Source: Prostheceraeus crozeri (taxonomy: Eukaryota > Platyhelminthes > Polycladida > Euryleptidae). From it: 64,000 bases of DNA. The stretch lies in NCBI GenBank assembly GCA_907163375.1, contig CAJQUW010001866.1, positions 186,001 to 250,000 on the forward strand. Reading direction: 5' to 3'. Below the pieces are notes generated by a model. It worked only from the letters and a program-made list of their open reading frames with translations. It had not been told where the DNA came from and did not search any database. Both the position numbers and the translations under genes were made by a program. Shown here in pieces: positions 9,134 to 19,135 of this stretch; within the stretch, counting starts at the first letter, position 1; the number at the start of each line of letters is the position of its first letter.

Positions 9134-9711
9134 AACGTTGAATTTTCCGAAACAGACTTCTCTTGAGATCTTATCTCTTCAACTTTGGCAGAACTACTCT
9201 CATGAGCAAGACAAATCTGGATGGCTCGGTCCAGCGTCAACTCATTTTCACCCAAAAGTCTCTTCCGCAAGTCGTCGGATTGAACTCCTAAAATCAGTTG
9301 GTCACGAATATTTTGGTTATACACACTGTCAATTTTTGAATTTTCAAAATCACAATTTCGTGCTACCGCATGGAGTTCATTCACAAAAGGCATAATTTTG
9401 CCTGTTTGCTTCAGACACCGAAAGGTGTACCGCTCAAAGGTCAGGTTTGCCTGGGGAATGAAGAAATCTCTTAGGGCCTTCACCAAATTCTCATATGGGT
9501 CCTTCGCTTTATTATAGTGCAATCCTGAGATAATCCGTAAACAGTCATCTCCGATACAGTTCAACAAGACAACGTGGCGTTGAGAACTATCCAACGTCGT
9601 TCCTATCTCAACCACAGCCAAGTAATTTTCAAATCCTGTCATCCATCGCTCGAAATCCTTTGGATTATCCGTAATTATCAGGTCCTTAGGGGGCATTCCT
9701 AACAACGCCAT
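9130..9711 (-). CDS. gypsy fossil: gag part
   Basis: The part encodes a capsid-type gag protein with the retrotransposon gag signature: FERWMTGFENYLAVVE near the N-terminus, then YENLVKALRDFFIP, ERYTFRCLKQ and QLILGVQSDDLRKRLL. This is the alpha-helical capsid fold of gypsy elements. The protease/nucleocapsid part follows at once on the same strand. Confidence 0.75.
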   Translation of the reverse strand: MALLGMPPKDLIITDNPKDFERWMTGFENYLAVVEIGTTLDSSQRHVVLLNCIGDDCLRIISGLHYNKAKDPYENLVKALRDFFIPQANLTFERYTFRCLKQTGKIMPFVNELHAVARNCDFENSKIDSVYNQNIRDQLILGVQSDDLRKRLLGENELTLDRAIQICLAHESSSAKVEEIRSQEKSVSENSTL

Positions 9712-9721
9712 TAACCTACAA

Positions 9722-9990
9722 TTAGTAAGTTATAAAAATATATATCAAAAAATGGTGTATTATTTACTAATGACGTAATAAAACATGTAGCAATTATAGA
9801 TCCTGCTCGCGATGCCACAATGTGAGGATTACATGCAGAGAAATTAAAGCGATGATTATCAGAAAGGAAAACGTTCCTGTATTATATATAGAAACTCCAT
9901 TTCATATATCATACTGAGAGTTCATGCAATATAAATGATACATCTAAAGTTTCATTCACCACACATTCATAGAATAGAACGCGTAAAATT
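9722..9990. other. gypsy leader and possible LTR zone
   Basis: AT-rich noncoding sequence upstream of gag. On the minus strand a CACA end followed by a TGG-starting stretch near 9810-9820 could mark an LTR end and primer binding site, but without the second LTR this cannot be settled. Confidence 0.3.
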
Positions 9991-10189
9991 TGTGTGCATC
10001 CGGATTCCCAATGTTAGGCGCTATGACTGACTATCAGTCTCTTTCTATATCTTTGTCTCTGTTGTTCTTACAAAGTTATCATACAATCAACTCTAGTCAA
10101 AAGTATTTTAGGCCCAACCCTTTGATGATAATAGGTAAACAACTTTTTTCGTCTAAAGTAAGATGTAAGTTTATTTAGTAGATGAGTAA

Positions 10190-10495
10190 TAAACCACATA
10201 AATCTGGGATTAAATTCGTTTTATTAGCCGATGTTGACAATCCGTATGTAACGGGTTTCCATACTTAGGAGCCGATAATATCCGACTCGTTCATTTAGCA
10301 ATGAGGCCTTTGGGGCCGCATTTACATGGCGGTTATAATGTTACGATGGACAACTTCTTTACCGAAAAAACATTAGCTGTTGATTGTCTTTCCCAAAGTA
10401 GGTATATAAGAGAGGTATGCAATCAAAGCATGATTTGTGGGGACATCTATGATATTACTTTTTCGCCAGCTCTTATAAGCAGTTTTATTTGATAT
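10190..10495 (+). pseudogene. piggyBac transposase fragment (central part)
   Basis: The plus strand reads KPHKSGIKFVLLADVDNPYV, then PYLGAD and HLAMRPLGPHLHGGYN followed by VTMDNFFTEKTLAVDCLS. These match the middle of piggyBac transposases, where KP-x-K-x-GIK precedes the second catalytic aspartate and V-x-x-DN-F-T-S-x-x-LA surrounds it. At least one frameshift lies near 10260 between the two blocks. No terminal repeats are seen nearby. It is a dead, short remnant. Confidence 0.6.
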
Positions 10496-10499
10496 CTCA

Positions 10500-10950
10500 A
10501 TTGATAACAGAAGACTATTGAATTATTAAATGGAAGGGACTGAATAGCTATGTCAAAACTATGAAGCAGTGAAAAATCACATAGTTATCCGTAGACGTTT
10601 GGAAGACAAAAACATAGATGAAGTTCCATTTCTATGGTTAGAATGTCAGAGTTGATTTGGCATAGAAATTAAATGATTGCTAAGGTACTTAATAAACGAC
10701 AGTAAACCACTCATTTATCTACACATTGATGTGGGTGTTATATGATTGTTTTCCTATATTAATGCATTTGCCAACTTTTGCCCACTGAACATATTGTAAT
10801 CTTTGTCTGGAATCTATAAATACTTCATCTTCTTGTTGATAACCAGTTGTGCATGCATTCATTGATCAGTTTTAGATTTCAATTGACTAAAATGATCACT
10901 GAAATATTGATTGTCAGTTAGTGACAGGTCTAATGAAAATAAGGAAAAAT
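10500..10950. other. no gene seen
   Basis: AT-rich sequence without a convincing coding frame or repeat. It may hold decayed transposon sequence continuing from the piggyBac fragment. Confidence 0.5.
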
Positions 10951-11430
10951 GATGAATGATGATCCTGCCTTAAGCTGCAGATGCTATGTATTAATTGCAT
11001 TTGAATATATTGAGCAATTAACACAATAGTTCCTCGGCTTCCGGCAAATCGCTGAAAAATAAAACTATATTCACAACAGAAAAATGGAAAGCAACACGAA
11101 ACATTCAGATGATGAATGATGCTCCTGCCTTAAGCTGCAGATACTTTGTATTAATTGCATTTGAATATATTGAGCAATTAACACAATAGTTCCTCGGCTT
11201 CCGGCAAATCGCTGAAAAATAAAACTATATTCACAACAGAAAAAAAGGAAATCAACACGAAACATTCAGATGATGAATGATGCTCCTGCCTTAAGCTGCA
11301 GATACTTTGTATTAATTGAATTCGAATATATTGAGCAATTAACACAATAGTTCCTCTGCTTCCGGCAAATCGCTGAAAACTAAAACTATATTCACGACAG
11401 AAAAATGGAAAGCAACACGAAACATTCGGA
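10951..11430. repeat. three tandem copies of a ~160-bp unit
   Basis: The unit starts GATGAATGATG at 10951, 11111 and 11272 and includes CCTTAAGCTGCAGAT, a TTGAGCAATTAACACAATAG stretch and CTTCCGGCAAATCGCTG. The second and third copies are almost identical. The array ends about 220 bases before the giant palindrome. Confidence 0.9.
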
Positions 11431-11647
11431 AGCAAGTTAAAGCATTTGTGACATCGGACTCTGAATTAAGCAAACGTAGATTTGATTTTATCGGTTAGAA
11501 TATTATAGGCTGTATCAATTCACAAAAGGTCTTCCAACGAAATTTATATTATAAAGCTATATAAAATAAACCAACGTTTCTCCTTTGTTAATAGATACTT
11601 AACTAGTGCGCCGGCGTAATAAGTTTCCAATCCTACATTCAACAGTG

Positions 11648-11653
11648 TATAAT
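11648..11653. repeat. 6-bp target site duplication, left (TATAAT)
   Basis: TATAAT abuts the first base of the palindromic element and is repeated exactly at 34882-34887. Six bases is the duplication length of Polinton integration. Confidence 0.9.
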
Positions 11654-14425
11654 AGTAGTAACAAAAGGTCCAGAATAAACACAGCGCGCCCCCCCCTCCC
11701 CCCCTACCCCTACCCCTACCCCTACCCCCCTACCCCTACCCCCCTCCTCTCTTCCTCCTCCTCCCTGTCCTGGGGTGTTGTGCCGCCCGGGTGGGCTTGG
11801 GTGCCGGCCTGGTGGACGTGGTGTGCCGGCCTGGTGGACGTGGTGTGCCGGCCTGGTGGACGTGGTGTCCATCGTCTTCCTCGTCAAAAATGGTCTCAAC
11901 AAGTTTTTCCACCCGGGGGGGGTTGGGTGGGAGGAAATCCAAAGTGTCGAAATTCGATGCGCCAGTGCTACCATCGTCTTCCTCGTCAAAAGTTAGGTCG
12001 ACAAGTTTTTCCCACCCTACCCCCCCCTACCCCCCCCCGGGAGAGCTAGCTGCTATCTCGGCTTCTAGTGGACGGATTTTGTTCGTTCGGGTTGCATTCG
12101 AAAGAGGATGAAAAACTAACCTATGACATTTTTTGGCGCGAGTCAATCCGATCAGCCGTTCAAAAGTTAGAGCGGTTACAAGATTTTAGGAAAGGTTGAA
12201 AAAATCCTAAGTGTCAGAGTGACTGTGTACGGTAAAAATGAAAATTTTTTTCCAAAGTGTCGAATTTCGATGCGCCAGTGCTGCCATCGTCTTTCTCGTC
12301 AAAAGTTAGGTCGACAAGTTTTTTCCCACCCTACCCCTACCCCCCTACCCCTACCCCTACCCCTACCCCTACCCCCCCCGGGAGAGCTAGCTGCTATCTC
12401 GGCTTCTAGTGGACGGATTTTGTTCGTTCGGGTTGCATTCGAAAGAGGATGAAAAACTAACCTATGACATTTTTTGGCGCGAGTCAATCCGATCAGCCGT
12501 TCAAAAGTTAGAGCGGTTACAAGATTTTAGGTCGGAGCTCACCTGAAAAAATCCTAAGTGTCAGAGTGACTGTGTACGGTAAAAATGAAAAATTTTTTCC
12601 AAAGTGTCGAATTTCGATGCGCCAGTGCTACCATCGTCTTTCTCGTCAAAAGTTAGGTCGACAAGTTTTTCCCACCCTACCCCCCTACCCCTACCCCTAC
12701 CCCTACCCCTACCCCCCCCCCCGGGAGAGCTAGCTGCTATCTCGGCTTCTAGTGGACGGATTTTGTCTTACAGCTACTCGTTTGAAAGAGGAGAAAAAAC
12801 TGCTCGACGACATTTTTTGGCGCGAGTCAATCCGATCAGCCGTTCAAAAGTTAGAGCGGTTACAAGATTTTAGGTCGGAGCTCACCTGAAAAAATCCTAA
12901 GTGTCAGAGTGACTGTGTACGGTAAAAATGAAAATTTTTTTTCCAAAGTGTCGAATTTCGATGCGCCAGTGCTACCATCGTCTTTCTCGTCAAAAGTTAG
13001 GTCGACAAGTTTTTCCCACCCTACCCCCCTACCCCTACCCCTACCCCCCCCCGGGAGAGCTAGCTGCTATCTCGGCTTCTAGTGGACGGATTTTGTTCGT
13101 TCGGGTTGCATTCGAAAGAGGATGAAAAACTAACCTATGACATTTTTTGGCGCGAGTCAATCCGATCAGCCGTTCAAAAGTTAGAGCGGTTACAAGATTT
13201 TAGGAAAGGTTGAAAAAATCCTAAGTGTCAGAGTGACTGTGTACGGTAAAAATGAAAAATTTTTTCCAAAGTGTCGAATTTCGATGCGCCAGTGCTACCA
13301 TCGTCTTTCTCGTCAAAAGTTAGGTCGACAAGCTTTTCCCACCCTACCCCTACCCCCCTACCCCTACCCCTACCCCTACCCCTACCTCTACCCCCCCCGG
13401 GAGAGCTAGCTGCTATCTCGGCTTCTAGTGGACGGATTTTGTCTTACAGCTACTCGTTTGAAAGAGGAGAAAAAACTGCTCGACGACATTTTTTGGCGCG
13501 AGTCAATCCGATCAGCCGTTCAAAAGTTAGAGCGGTTACAAGATTTTAGGTCGGAGCTCACCTGAAAAAATCCTAAGTGTCAGAGTGACTGTGTACGGTA
13601 AAAATGAAAATTTTTTTCCAAAGTGTCGAATTTCGATGCGCCAGTGCTACCATCGTCTTTCTCGTCAAAAGTTAGGTCGACAAGTTTTTCCCACCCTACC
13701 CCCCTACCCCTACCCCTACCCCCCCCCGGGAGAGCTAGCTGCTATCTCGGCTTCTAGTGGACGGATTTTGTTCGTTCGGGTTGCATTCGAAAGAGGATGA
13801 AAAACTAACCTATGACATTTTTTGGCGCGAGTCAATCCGATCAGCCGTTCAAAAGTTAGAGCGGTTACAAGATTTTAGGAAAGGTTGAAAAAATCCTAAG
13901 TGTCAGAGTGACTGTGTACGGTAAAAATGAAAAATTTTTTCCAAAGTGTCGAATTTCGATGCGCCAGTGCTACCATCGTCTTTCTCGTCAAAAGTTAGGT
14001 CGACAAGTTTTTCCCACCCTACCCCTACCCCCCTACCCCTACCCCTACCCCTACCCCCCCCCCGGGAGAGCTAGCTGCTATCTCGGCTTCTAGTGGACGG
14101 ATTTTGTCTTACAGCTACTCGTTTGAAAGAGGAGAAAAAACTGCTCGACGACATTTTTTGGCGCGAGTCAATCCGATCAGCCGTTCAAAAGTTAGAGCGG
14201 TTACAAGATTTTAGGTCGGAGCTCACCTGAAAAAATCCTAAGTGTCAGAGTGACTGTGTACGGTAAAAATGAAAAATTTTTTCCAAAGTGTCGAATTTCG
14301 ATGCGCCAGTGCTACCATCGTCTTTCTCGTCAAAAGTTAGGTCGACAAGTTTTTCCCACCCTACCCCCCTACCCCTACCCCTACCCCCCCCCCGGGAGAG
14401 CTAGCTGCTATCTCGGCTTCTAGTG
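11654..14425. repeat. left terminal array: ~330-bp higher-order repeats with (CCCCTA)n tracts
   Basis: Nine C-rich tracts of CCCCTA units recur about every 320-350 bases (from 11690 to 14392). Between them lies a ~290-base body. Two body types alternate: one contains TTCGTTCGGGTTGCATTCG, the other CTTACAGCTACTCGTTTG, in the order A-A-B-A-B-A-B, and a last variant joins the unique block. The outermost unit has a distinct GC-rich part with three 23-bp copies of GTGCCGGCCTGGTGGACGTG (about 11800-11868). Proline-rich frames such as PYPYPYP in this zone are translations of the tracts, not genes. Confidence 0.9.
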
Positions 14426-15060
14426 GACGGATTTAGTCGTGCCATAGCTCGTTTGAAAGCTAAGAGTGAGACAAATTCACTGAAAGAAACGGCTTGTTCC
14501 TATCTGTCTTCGTTTAGATGTGAGACGCCATTTAAGATTTTGGGACATTGGCGAAAAACGACAGAGTTAGAATTTGGGACGTTTTGGGCTGTAGCTTCAA
14601 AACGAAGCATCGGATTGGAAAACGGATTTCAGATTTGGAATCAGCGTGAAATTCTCTATCTGTACGGTGAGTTTCAAGTCAATCGGAGATTTTGATGTCA
14701 ATCGGAGAGAAAAATTTTCAACATTTTTCGAAAAAACGACAGAGTTAGAATTTTTGCGATGGCTGCCTACTGTGGAGCCAAAACGAAGCATCGGATGGGA
14801 AAACGGAGGCTAGATTTGGATTCAGCGTCAAATTCTACGTGGATATGGTGTATTTCCAGCTCAATCGAACCTCCAGAATCGATGATAGACGGGTTTTCAG
14901 TGTTTGGATGATGGGTATTACGTCATCAGCTGATCGCAACACACTATATAAGCTGGGAACCGAGAGAGACTTGTCATTAAGACGAGAGCGATTGTCAGAG
15001 GTAGGTCGTCTCTCTGAGCTCCGATGATAGCTTCGGACATTCCAAATCCCGAGTTTCTGA
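14426..15060. repeat. left subterminal block shared with the Polinton end
   Basis: Noncoding block with recurring AAAACGACAGAGTTAGAAT and AAACGAAGCATCGGA segments. Its mirror is 31452-32092, and a diverged copy lies at 62820-63450 in the other Polinton. Two internal sub-repeats suggest it grew by duplication of the unit found in the terminal array. Confidence 0.8.
14918..15000 (+). promoter_or_regulatory. promoter and leader exon of the coiled-coil gene, left arm
   Basis: A CRE-like TTACGTCA (14918-14925), CAGCTG (14927-14932) and a TATA box TATATAAG (14945-14952) precede a short leader ending at a consensus 5' splice site CAGAG/GTAGGT (15000/15001). The matching 3' splice site TTCTTGCAG ends at 15645, ten bases before the start codon. 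The same layout occurs in the right arm and at 62862-62944. Confidence 0.7.
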
Positions 15061-15645
15061 AAGAAACCGACTTAGAAAATTTCATTGCTGATATCAGCTA
15101 AGGCGTCAGACTTAGAGGTTAGCCAGGAGATGGCCTTCGTCTCCAGGCCATAAAAGACTCCAAAATTTTAAAGGCTCGTAACTTTGCTTCTACAAGTCCG
15201 TTTGACTTGATTTAAAAAAGGTTCGGTCGCTATTGACCTGCCCTAAGTGATAGACTACTTATAAAATTTCATAAGTAGTACTAAAAAGTTGAAAAATTTA
15301 AATTCACTAGTTTTGGAGGTTTTCTGGGGTTTTCGACCCTGCTGAATTCAACTAAGGCATTTATAATGTTGTACGAGGCGAGCTTCAGCTCGAGACTTGT
15401 TTCCTGATGTAAATAACTCCACCGATTTTCATGTCAAAATCGGGGTCCGAATACCAACACAGTGATATGACGCACGCTCTGTCCGTCGGAGGTTGGATTT
15501 GTGGGCCGAGGCCTTGGAGTTGGGATAAGATCCCCTCTGAGTAATGCCTGTAACGGATTCATCAGCTTAACTTGTCTATCCTCGACGACTACATGTAAGA
15601 CAATATCATTTCGTTTGCTAACAAGCGACTTTGTTTTTCTTGCAG
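15001..15645 (+). other. leader intron of the coiled-coil gene, left arm
   Basis: GTAGGT to TTGCAG, 645 bases with no coding signal. It includes a stretch (about 15160-15340) that is repeated in the other Polinton at 62520-62720. Confidence 0.55.
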
Positions 15646-15654
15646 TTTCACGTT

Positions 15655-16803
15655 ATGACTACCTCGAAAAATGTACGATTCCTCGTGGGGAAATGCTCCT
15701 GTGGGAGAATTGCTCGCGGAACTGAATTGAAAAAGCATGTTGCGGCGTTTGATGGACATGAGAAGCGTGTGTTGAAGAGAGTGTGCGTAGTTGAGCGTGT
15801 TGAGTGTGGGAAGGATGAGGCGGCGGAGGATTTTTATAAAAAGCATAAAGAGTGTGAGTCGGGGAAGATTACGGATAGCGATTTTAAGGCGTGGTTTGAG
15901 GGTTTGTTGTTGGAGGATGAAGAGAATGAGGCGGTGAAGACAATTGAGGCTGCGGTTGAGAAAGAGACTGAAGAGAGGGTAATTAAGAAAGCGCCTGTAG
16001 TGCCTGTAGTGAGGGTGATTGAGAAAGTACCTGTAGCGCCTGTAGTGACTGATGCAGACCTCGATCGCGATCTCGCTATGAGCGAGATGAGTAGTGAAGA
16101 GGAAGAGAGCGAGGTGAGGGGTGTTGTAATGCAGAAGAAGAAGAGTATTGTTGAAGAGCGGGACGCGACGATGAGGAGGCTTTTCGGTGACAAGGTTACC
16201 TTAGGAAAGCCAAAAGCCTCCTCATCGCCTCAGAAAGATCAGAGGTCGAGTGATTGCTTTGAATACAATCAGATGAAGGATCGAATGAGTGCGATGGAGA
16301 ATACGAATAAGAGAGTGCTGGCGGAGAATGAGTTGTTGAAAGGGAAAGTGAGTGCGATAAAGCAGATGAAAGAGGAGATGGTGATGATGATGGAGGCGGA
16401 GAAGCGTTGGTCTGAGGAAAAGAAAGAGATGATGGCGAAGGTGTCTGAGTGTGATGAGTTGAAGCGTGTTTTGAAGAAGCAGAAGGCTGAATGTGAGAGA
16501 TTGAGAGTGATTGCGAAGGATGTGGATGAAGTGAGGGCGATAAATGAGAAGTTGGGGAGTGAATGTGAGAGAATGAGTGGTTTGTTGAAGAGAGGAGTGA
16601 AGAGGAGCTATGAGGTACACCTCCCCCTCTACGAGAACGACATCTGCGACGTGCCCACTATGACAGATGACCCTGATATAACGCAAATGTGCTACGAGGG
16701 GGAGGGGGTGAAGTGTCTCCATTTAAATTTGAAAATAGACGGACAATTGGAGGACTTCATCGTCAGAAAAGTGAAAAAGAAGAAGCCGAGTAAGTTACTT
16801 TAA
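15655..16803 (+). CDS. zinc-motif/coiled-coil protein of the palindromic element, left arm
   Basis: I choose the ATG at 15655 because it directly follows the splice acceptor. The 382 residues have three parts: an N-terminal Cys/His motif (LVGKCSCGRIARGTELKKH), an acidic, glutamate/lysine-rich middle with a long coiled coil (roughly residues 205-330), and a C-terminal block (LPLYENDICDVP, MCYEGEGVKCLHLNLKIDG). The same three-part plan occurs in the gene at 60765-61823, where the coil has changed almost completely but the ends are recognisable. A consensus donor (GTAAGT, 16790) and acceptor (TTTTCAG, 16851) suggest a short last intron. The function is unknown; a dimeric DNA- or virion-binding protein is a guess. 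Confidence 0.7.
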   Translation: MTTSKNVRFLVGKCSCGRIARGTELKKHVAAFDGHEKRVLKRVCVVERVECGKDEAAEDFYKKHKECESGKITDSDFKAWFEGLLLEDEENEAVKTIEAAVEKETEERVIKKAPVVPVVRVIEKVPVAPVVTDADLDRDLAMSEMSSEEEESEVRGVVMQKKKSIVEERDATMRRLFGDKVTLGKPKASSSPQKDQRSSDCFEYNQMKDRMSAMENTNKRVLAENELLKGKVSAIKQMKEEMVMMMEAEKRWSEEKKEMMAKVSECDELKRVLKKQKAECERLRVIAKDVDEVRAINEKLGSECERMSGLLKRGVKRSYEVHLPLYENDICDVPTMTDDPDITQMCYEGEGVKCLHLNLKIDGQLEDFIVRKVKKKKPSKLL

Positions 16804-16880
16804 AATATATTTTCTAATTCTAATCTAATTCAATTTCCTTTCTATTTTCAGAGTTTTTACAAAATTCTTGAGTCGACCCA

Positions 16881-17225
16881 CTAACCTAATCCCGTGAACG
16901 AACCATAGGTCCTCTTAAGGGCCCCTTCTAATGTAGCTAAAGTGGTCCCAAGCCCACGACATGCTTTCAAGCATGGATACAGAGGGGAAGGTAACAATGC
17001 AAATGAAGTTCGGTGTAATACTTCCTTTCGACGGGCGTTCCTGTATAGGACGGCGGTGAAACCCATAGCTATGTATACCGCAAGGGACATTCGGCAATGG
17101 TCAATCTTGTTAAACCTCTCTGCGTCATGTTTGCAAGTGATTGCCTCTGTCTCAACGTAGTATGCATTCGCGCCAGGGCGACATTTAGCCAACTGTCGAA
17201 GGTTGCCTAAAACTTTCCATTGCAT
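16881..17225 (-). CDS. small conserved frame (KCRPGANAYYVE), left arm
   Basis: The frame encodes MQWKVLGNLRQLAKCRPGAN, then YYVETEAITCKHDAERFNK and CRMSLAVYIAMGFTA. I do not recognise the family. Its value is conservation: a diverged copy at 60269-60508 keeps the same start and the same neighbours. It is transcribed away from the palindrome centre, convergent with the coiled-coil gene. It may be one exon of a longer gene together with 17247-17447. Confidence 0.45.
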   Translation of the reverse strand: MQWKVLGNLRQLAKCRPGANAYYVETEAITCKHDAERFNKIDHCRMSLAVYIAMGFTAVLYRNARRKEVLHRTSFALLPSPLYPCLKACRGLGTTLATLEGALKRTYGSFTGLG

Positions 17226-17246
17226 ACGTTATGAGAACCATGAGTT

Positions 17247-17447
17247 CTACCTGTCTCTATCAATGAGACGAATTGATGAATGGAATGAAATGGGAGGACA
17301 CTCACGCGCCACACGCAACATAACACACTTCTCTCTTCCGTAGTCTAACAAGCTCTTTACACATGGATCGCAGTCGATTGCTATCCCTGTATCAGAAGTG
17401 TAAGCTATCTTAATTTTATCTAACACTATTTCACCTACCATTATCAT
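17247..17447 (-). CDS. small conserved frame (IDCDPCVKSLLDYG), left arm
   Basis: The 66 residues include KIKIAYTSDTGIAIDCDPCV and ARECPPISFHSS. A diverged copy lies at 60050-60247 and keeps the same order relative to its neighbours. The Cys-containing middle could bind metal, but no family is recognised. Confidence 0.45.
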   Translation of the reverse strand: MIMVGEIVLDKIKIAYTSDTGIAIDCDPCVKSLLDYGREKCVMLRVARECPPISFHSSIRLIDRDR

Positions 17448-17591
17448 CCATATGAAATGTTATAAGAATTGCAAGTTAAACTAAGTGTGCTACTATTTCC
17501 AAATGAAAAAGTATACATGGTTAAATCATCCACTGAAGCCCCATTCAAGTAAGTCAGTATGAAAGCAAAGATAATATGAAATAAAAATTTA

Positions 17592-17807
17592 TTATGGCAT
17601 GTATTTCAAAAGGTCTTCATCGTCAATATCATCCCAGAGTCTGGCTTCACATAGATCACAAAAACAGTTCACTTGCTTCAATCGTTCTTCTACCGCGAGC
17701 CTCACTTTGTCGATGTACTCCCACTCCGCTATAGTTCGTGGCTGGGAGTTAGGGGTGTACCATTCCCATAATTGGTGGAGGAATTTGGTGCTGGCGGTCT
17801 CCATCAC
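17592..17807 (-). CDS. small acidic protein (LWEWYTPNSQPRT), left arm
   Basis: 71 residues: KFLHQLWEWYTPNSQPRT, then EYIDKVRLAVEERLKQ, CFCDLCEARLWDD and DLLKYMP. It equals the C-terminal half of the 148-residue protein at 59456-59902. The AATAAA polyadenylation signal overlaps the stop codon, as in the other copy. A Cys-x-Cys-x2-Cys motif is present. The function is unknown. Confidence 0.55.
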   Translation of the reverse strand: MMETASTKFLHQLWEWYTPNSQPRTIAEWEYIDKVRLAVEERLKQVNCFCDLCEARLWDDIDDEDLLKYMP

Positions 17808-17814
17808 TATTCGT

Positions 17815-18345
17815 GAGTGTCGTTAGAAAGTGTATCATGGTTTGTAAAAGTTTTACTGCAACACAGGTTGATGTATAGTTAGAAAAGTTTGATCATCAAC
17901 GTTGTATTCGTAAGTCTAGTCAGAAACTTTATCATGTTGTACAAAAGTTTTATTGCAACACAGGTTGATGTATAGTTAGAAAGTTTGATCATTAACGTTT
18001 TATTTGTAAGTCTAGTCAGAAAGTGCATCATGGTTTGCAAAGTTAGTGTAGTCAAATAATTTTACTGTGACACCCGTTTGAGAAAGTAAAGTCTGATCAT
18101 CGAAGTTGTATTCGTGAGTGTCGTTAGAAAGTGTATCATTGTTTGTAAAAGTTTTACTGCAACACAGGTTGATGTATAGTTAGAAAAGTTTGATCATGAC
18201 GTTTTATGAAACACACATGTCATGAAATGTAAGCGTTAGTGTAGTCAAATAATTTACCGCGACGCACGTTTGTGAAAATAAAGTTTGATCATTGACGTTA
18301 TATGATTGACCGAACTCATCACAGCACTAGAAAGTTTTAGAAGGT
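17815..18345. repeat. degenerate ~100-bp repeats, left arm
   Basis: Five or so copies of a unit containing AGAAAGT, TTTTACTGCAACACAGGTTG and TTTGATCAT, spaced roughly every 90-130 bases. The motif GTTAGAAAGTTT resembles the unit of the larger array at 20100-23000, so the two arrays may share an origin. Confidence 0.7.
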
Positions 18346-19130
18346 TTTATTTACTGCACAGTGTAGATTGTCTTGTAACTTACTTTCACAGCGTTAGAAA
18401 GTTTTATTGGAGACAGTTGCCAAATGTTTCCCTATTAGAAATTCAAACTTCATGACTGTTAGATTAGCTTCATCAGGTTTAGTAAAAGCAGTTTTCTACT
18501 GCAGTAAGACTGCGAGTTTAGAATGTTATATGAAAACAGTGTCCATCACAGCGCTAGAAAGTTTTACTGCGCTGTGTAGATTGTTTCACACAAGGTCTTA
18601 TAGTCAGCGTTGAATGTTTTATAAAACCAGATGTTGTCACACACGTTGAGTGTATGAGAGCTAGTTCCATGACATTGAATCGCATGGATTGTAAAGTTCA
18701 TAATCCAAGGCTAGGCTCCTGTACGGTTGGATTTAGGGTTTTATATTACATGCGTTAACCGTTCGTGTAGAATATGTGAAGCAGATGTTCGCTTAAATGC
18801 AAATGTTGAAATAAGTTTTGTAAGAAGTCTTTGACAGGTTGTTGTGAAACGTAGCGAACGTTGAAGAAATGTTTCTGCAGTCACACTCGTTAGCGTGCCA
18901 GCTTTACTAAATGTATTCTATTCTCCAATGAGAATTGTTGTCTAATGAGAATCAAGCCTTCCACAGTGAGAATCATTCCATCGTTGAATCATACAAGTGA
19001 TGGACGCACATTCTCTCTTTGGGATATCATTTTCAAAGTGAATGGGCTATATTATGGTCAGCACAAGGATAACAAAATAGTCTCTCTCGATATACACTGA
19101 ATCCATCCTATATATTCCAAAGCCACCCAA
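18346..19130. other. left-arm spacer, no clear gene
   Basis: AT-rich sequence with scattered copies of the AGAAAGTTTTACTG motif up to about 18570. The short frame at 18407-18613 shows no recognisable features. Confidence 0.4.
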
Positions 19131-19135
19131 CGTAG

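Larger units (their letters stand above)
5961..9990 (-). mobile_element. Ty3/gypsy LTR retrotransposon fossil
   Basis: The minus strand shows gag, zinc knuckle, aspartic protease, reverse transcriptase, RNase H and integrase in that order, the order of Ty3/gypsy (Metaviridae-type) elements. The pol region looks broken, with a few breaks, and the SINE at 5804-5960 lies at its integrase end. A candidate leader/LTR zone lies at 9722-9990. No matching LTR is found on the other side, so the copy is incomplete. It is of moderate age: motifs are still easy to read. Confidence 0.85.

Noticed and set aside
11606-14093. Proline/glycine-rich coding frames
   Set aside because: They are translations of the C-rich tracts and GC-rich repeats, occur on both strands and in several frames, and change with tract length.
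11690-14392. Chromosome telomere repeats
   Set aside because: The unit is CCCCTA, not CCCTAA, in short tracts embedded in longer tandem units, with other sequence on both sides.
15834-16722. Long frames opposite the coiled-coil gene (leucine/histidine/serine-rich)
   Set aside because: They mirror the codon bias of the glutamate/lysine-rich coding strand and show no domain. The same holds for 29790-30678 and 60940-61629.
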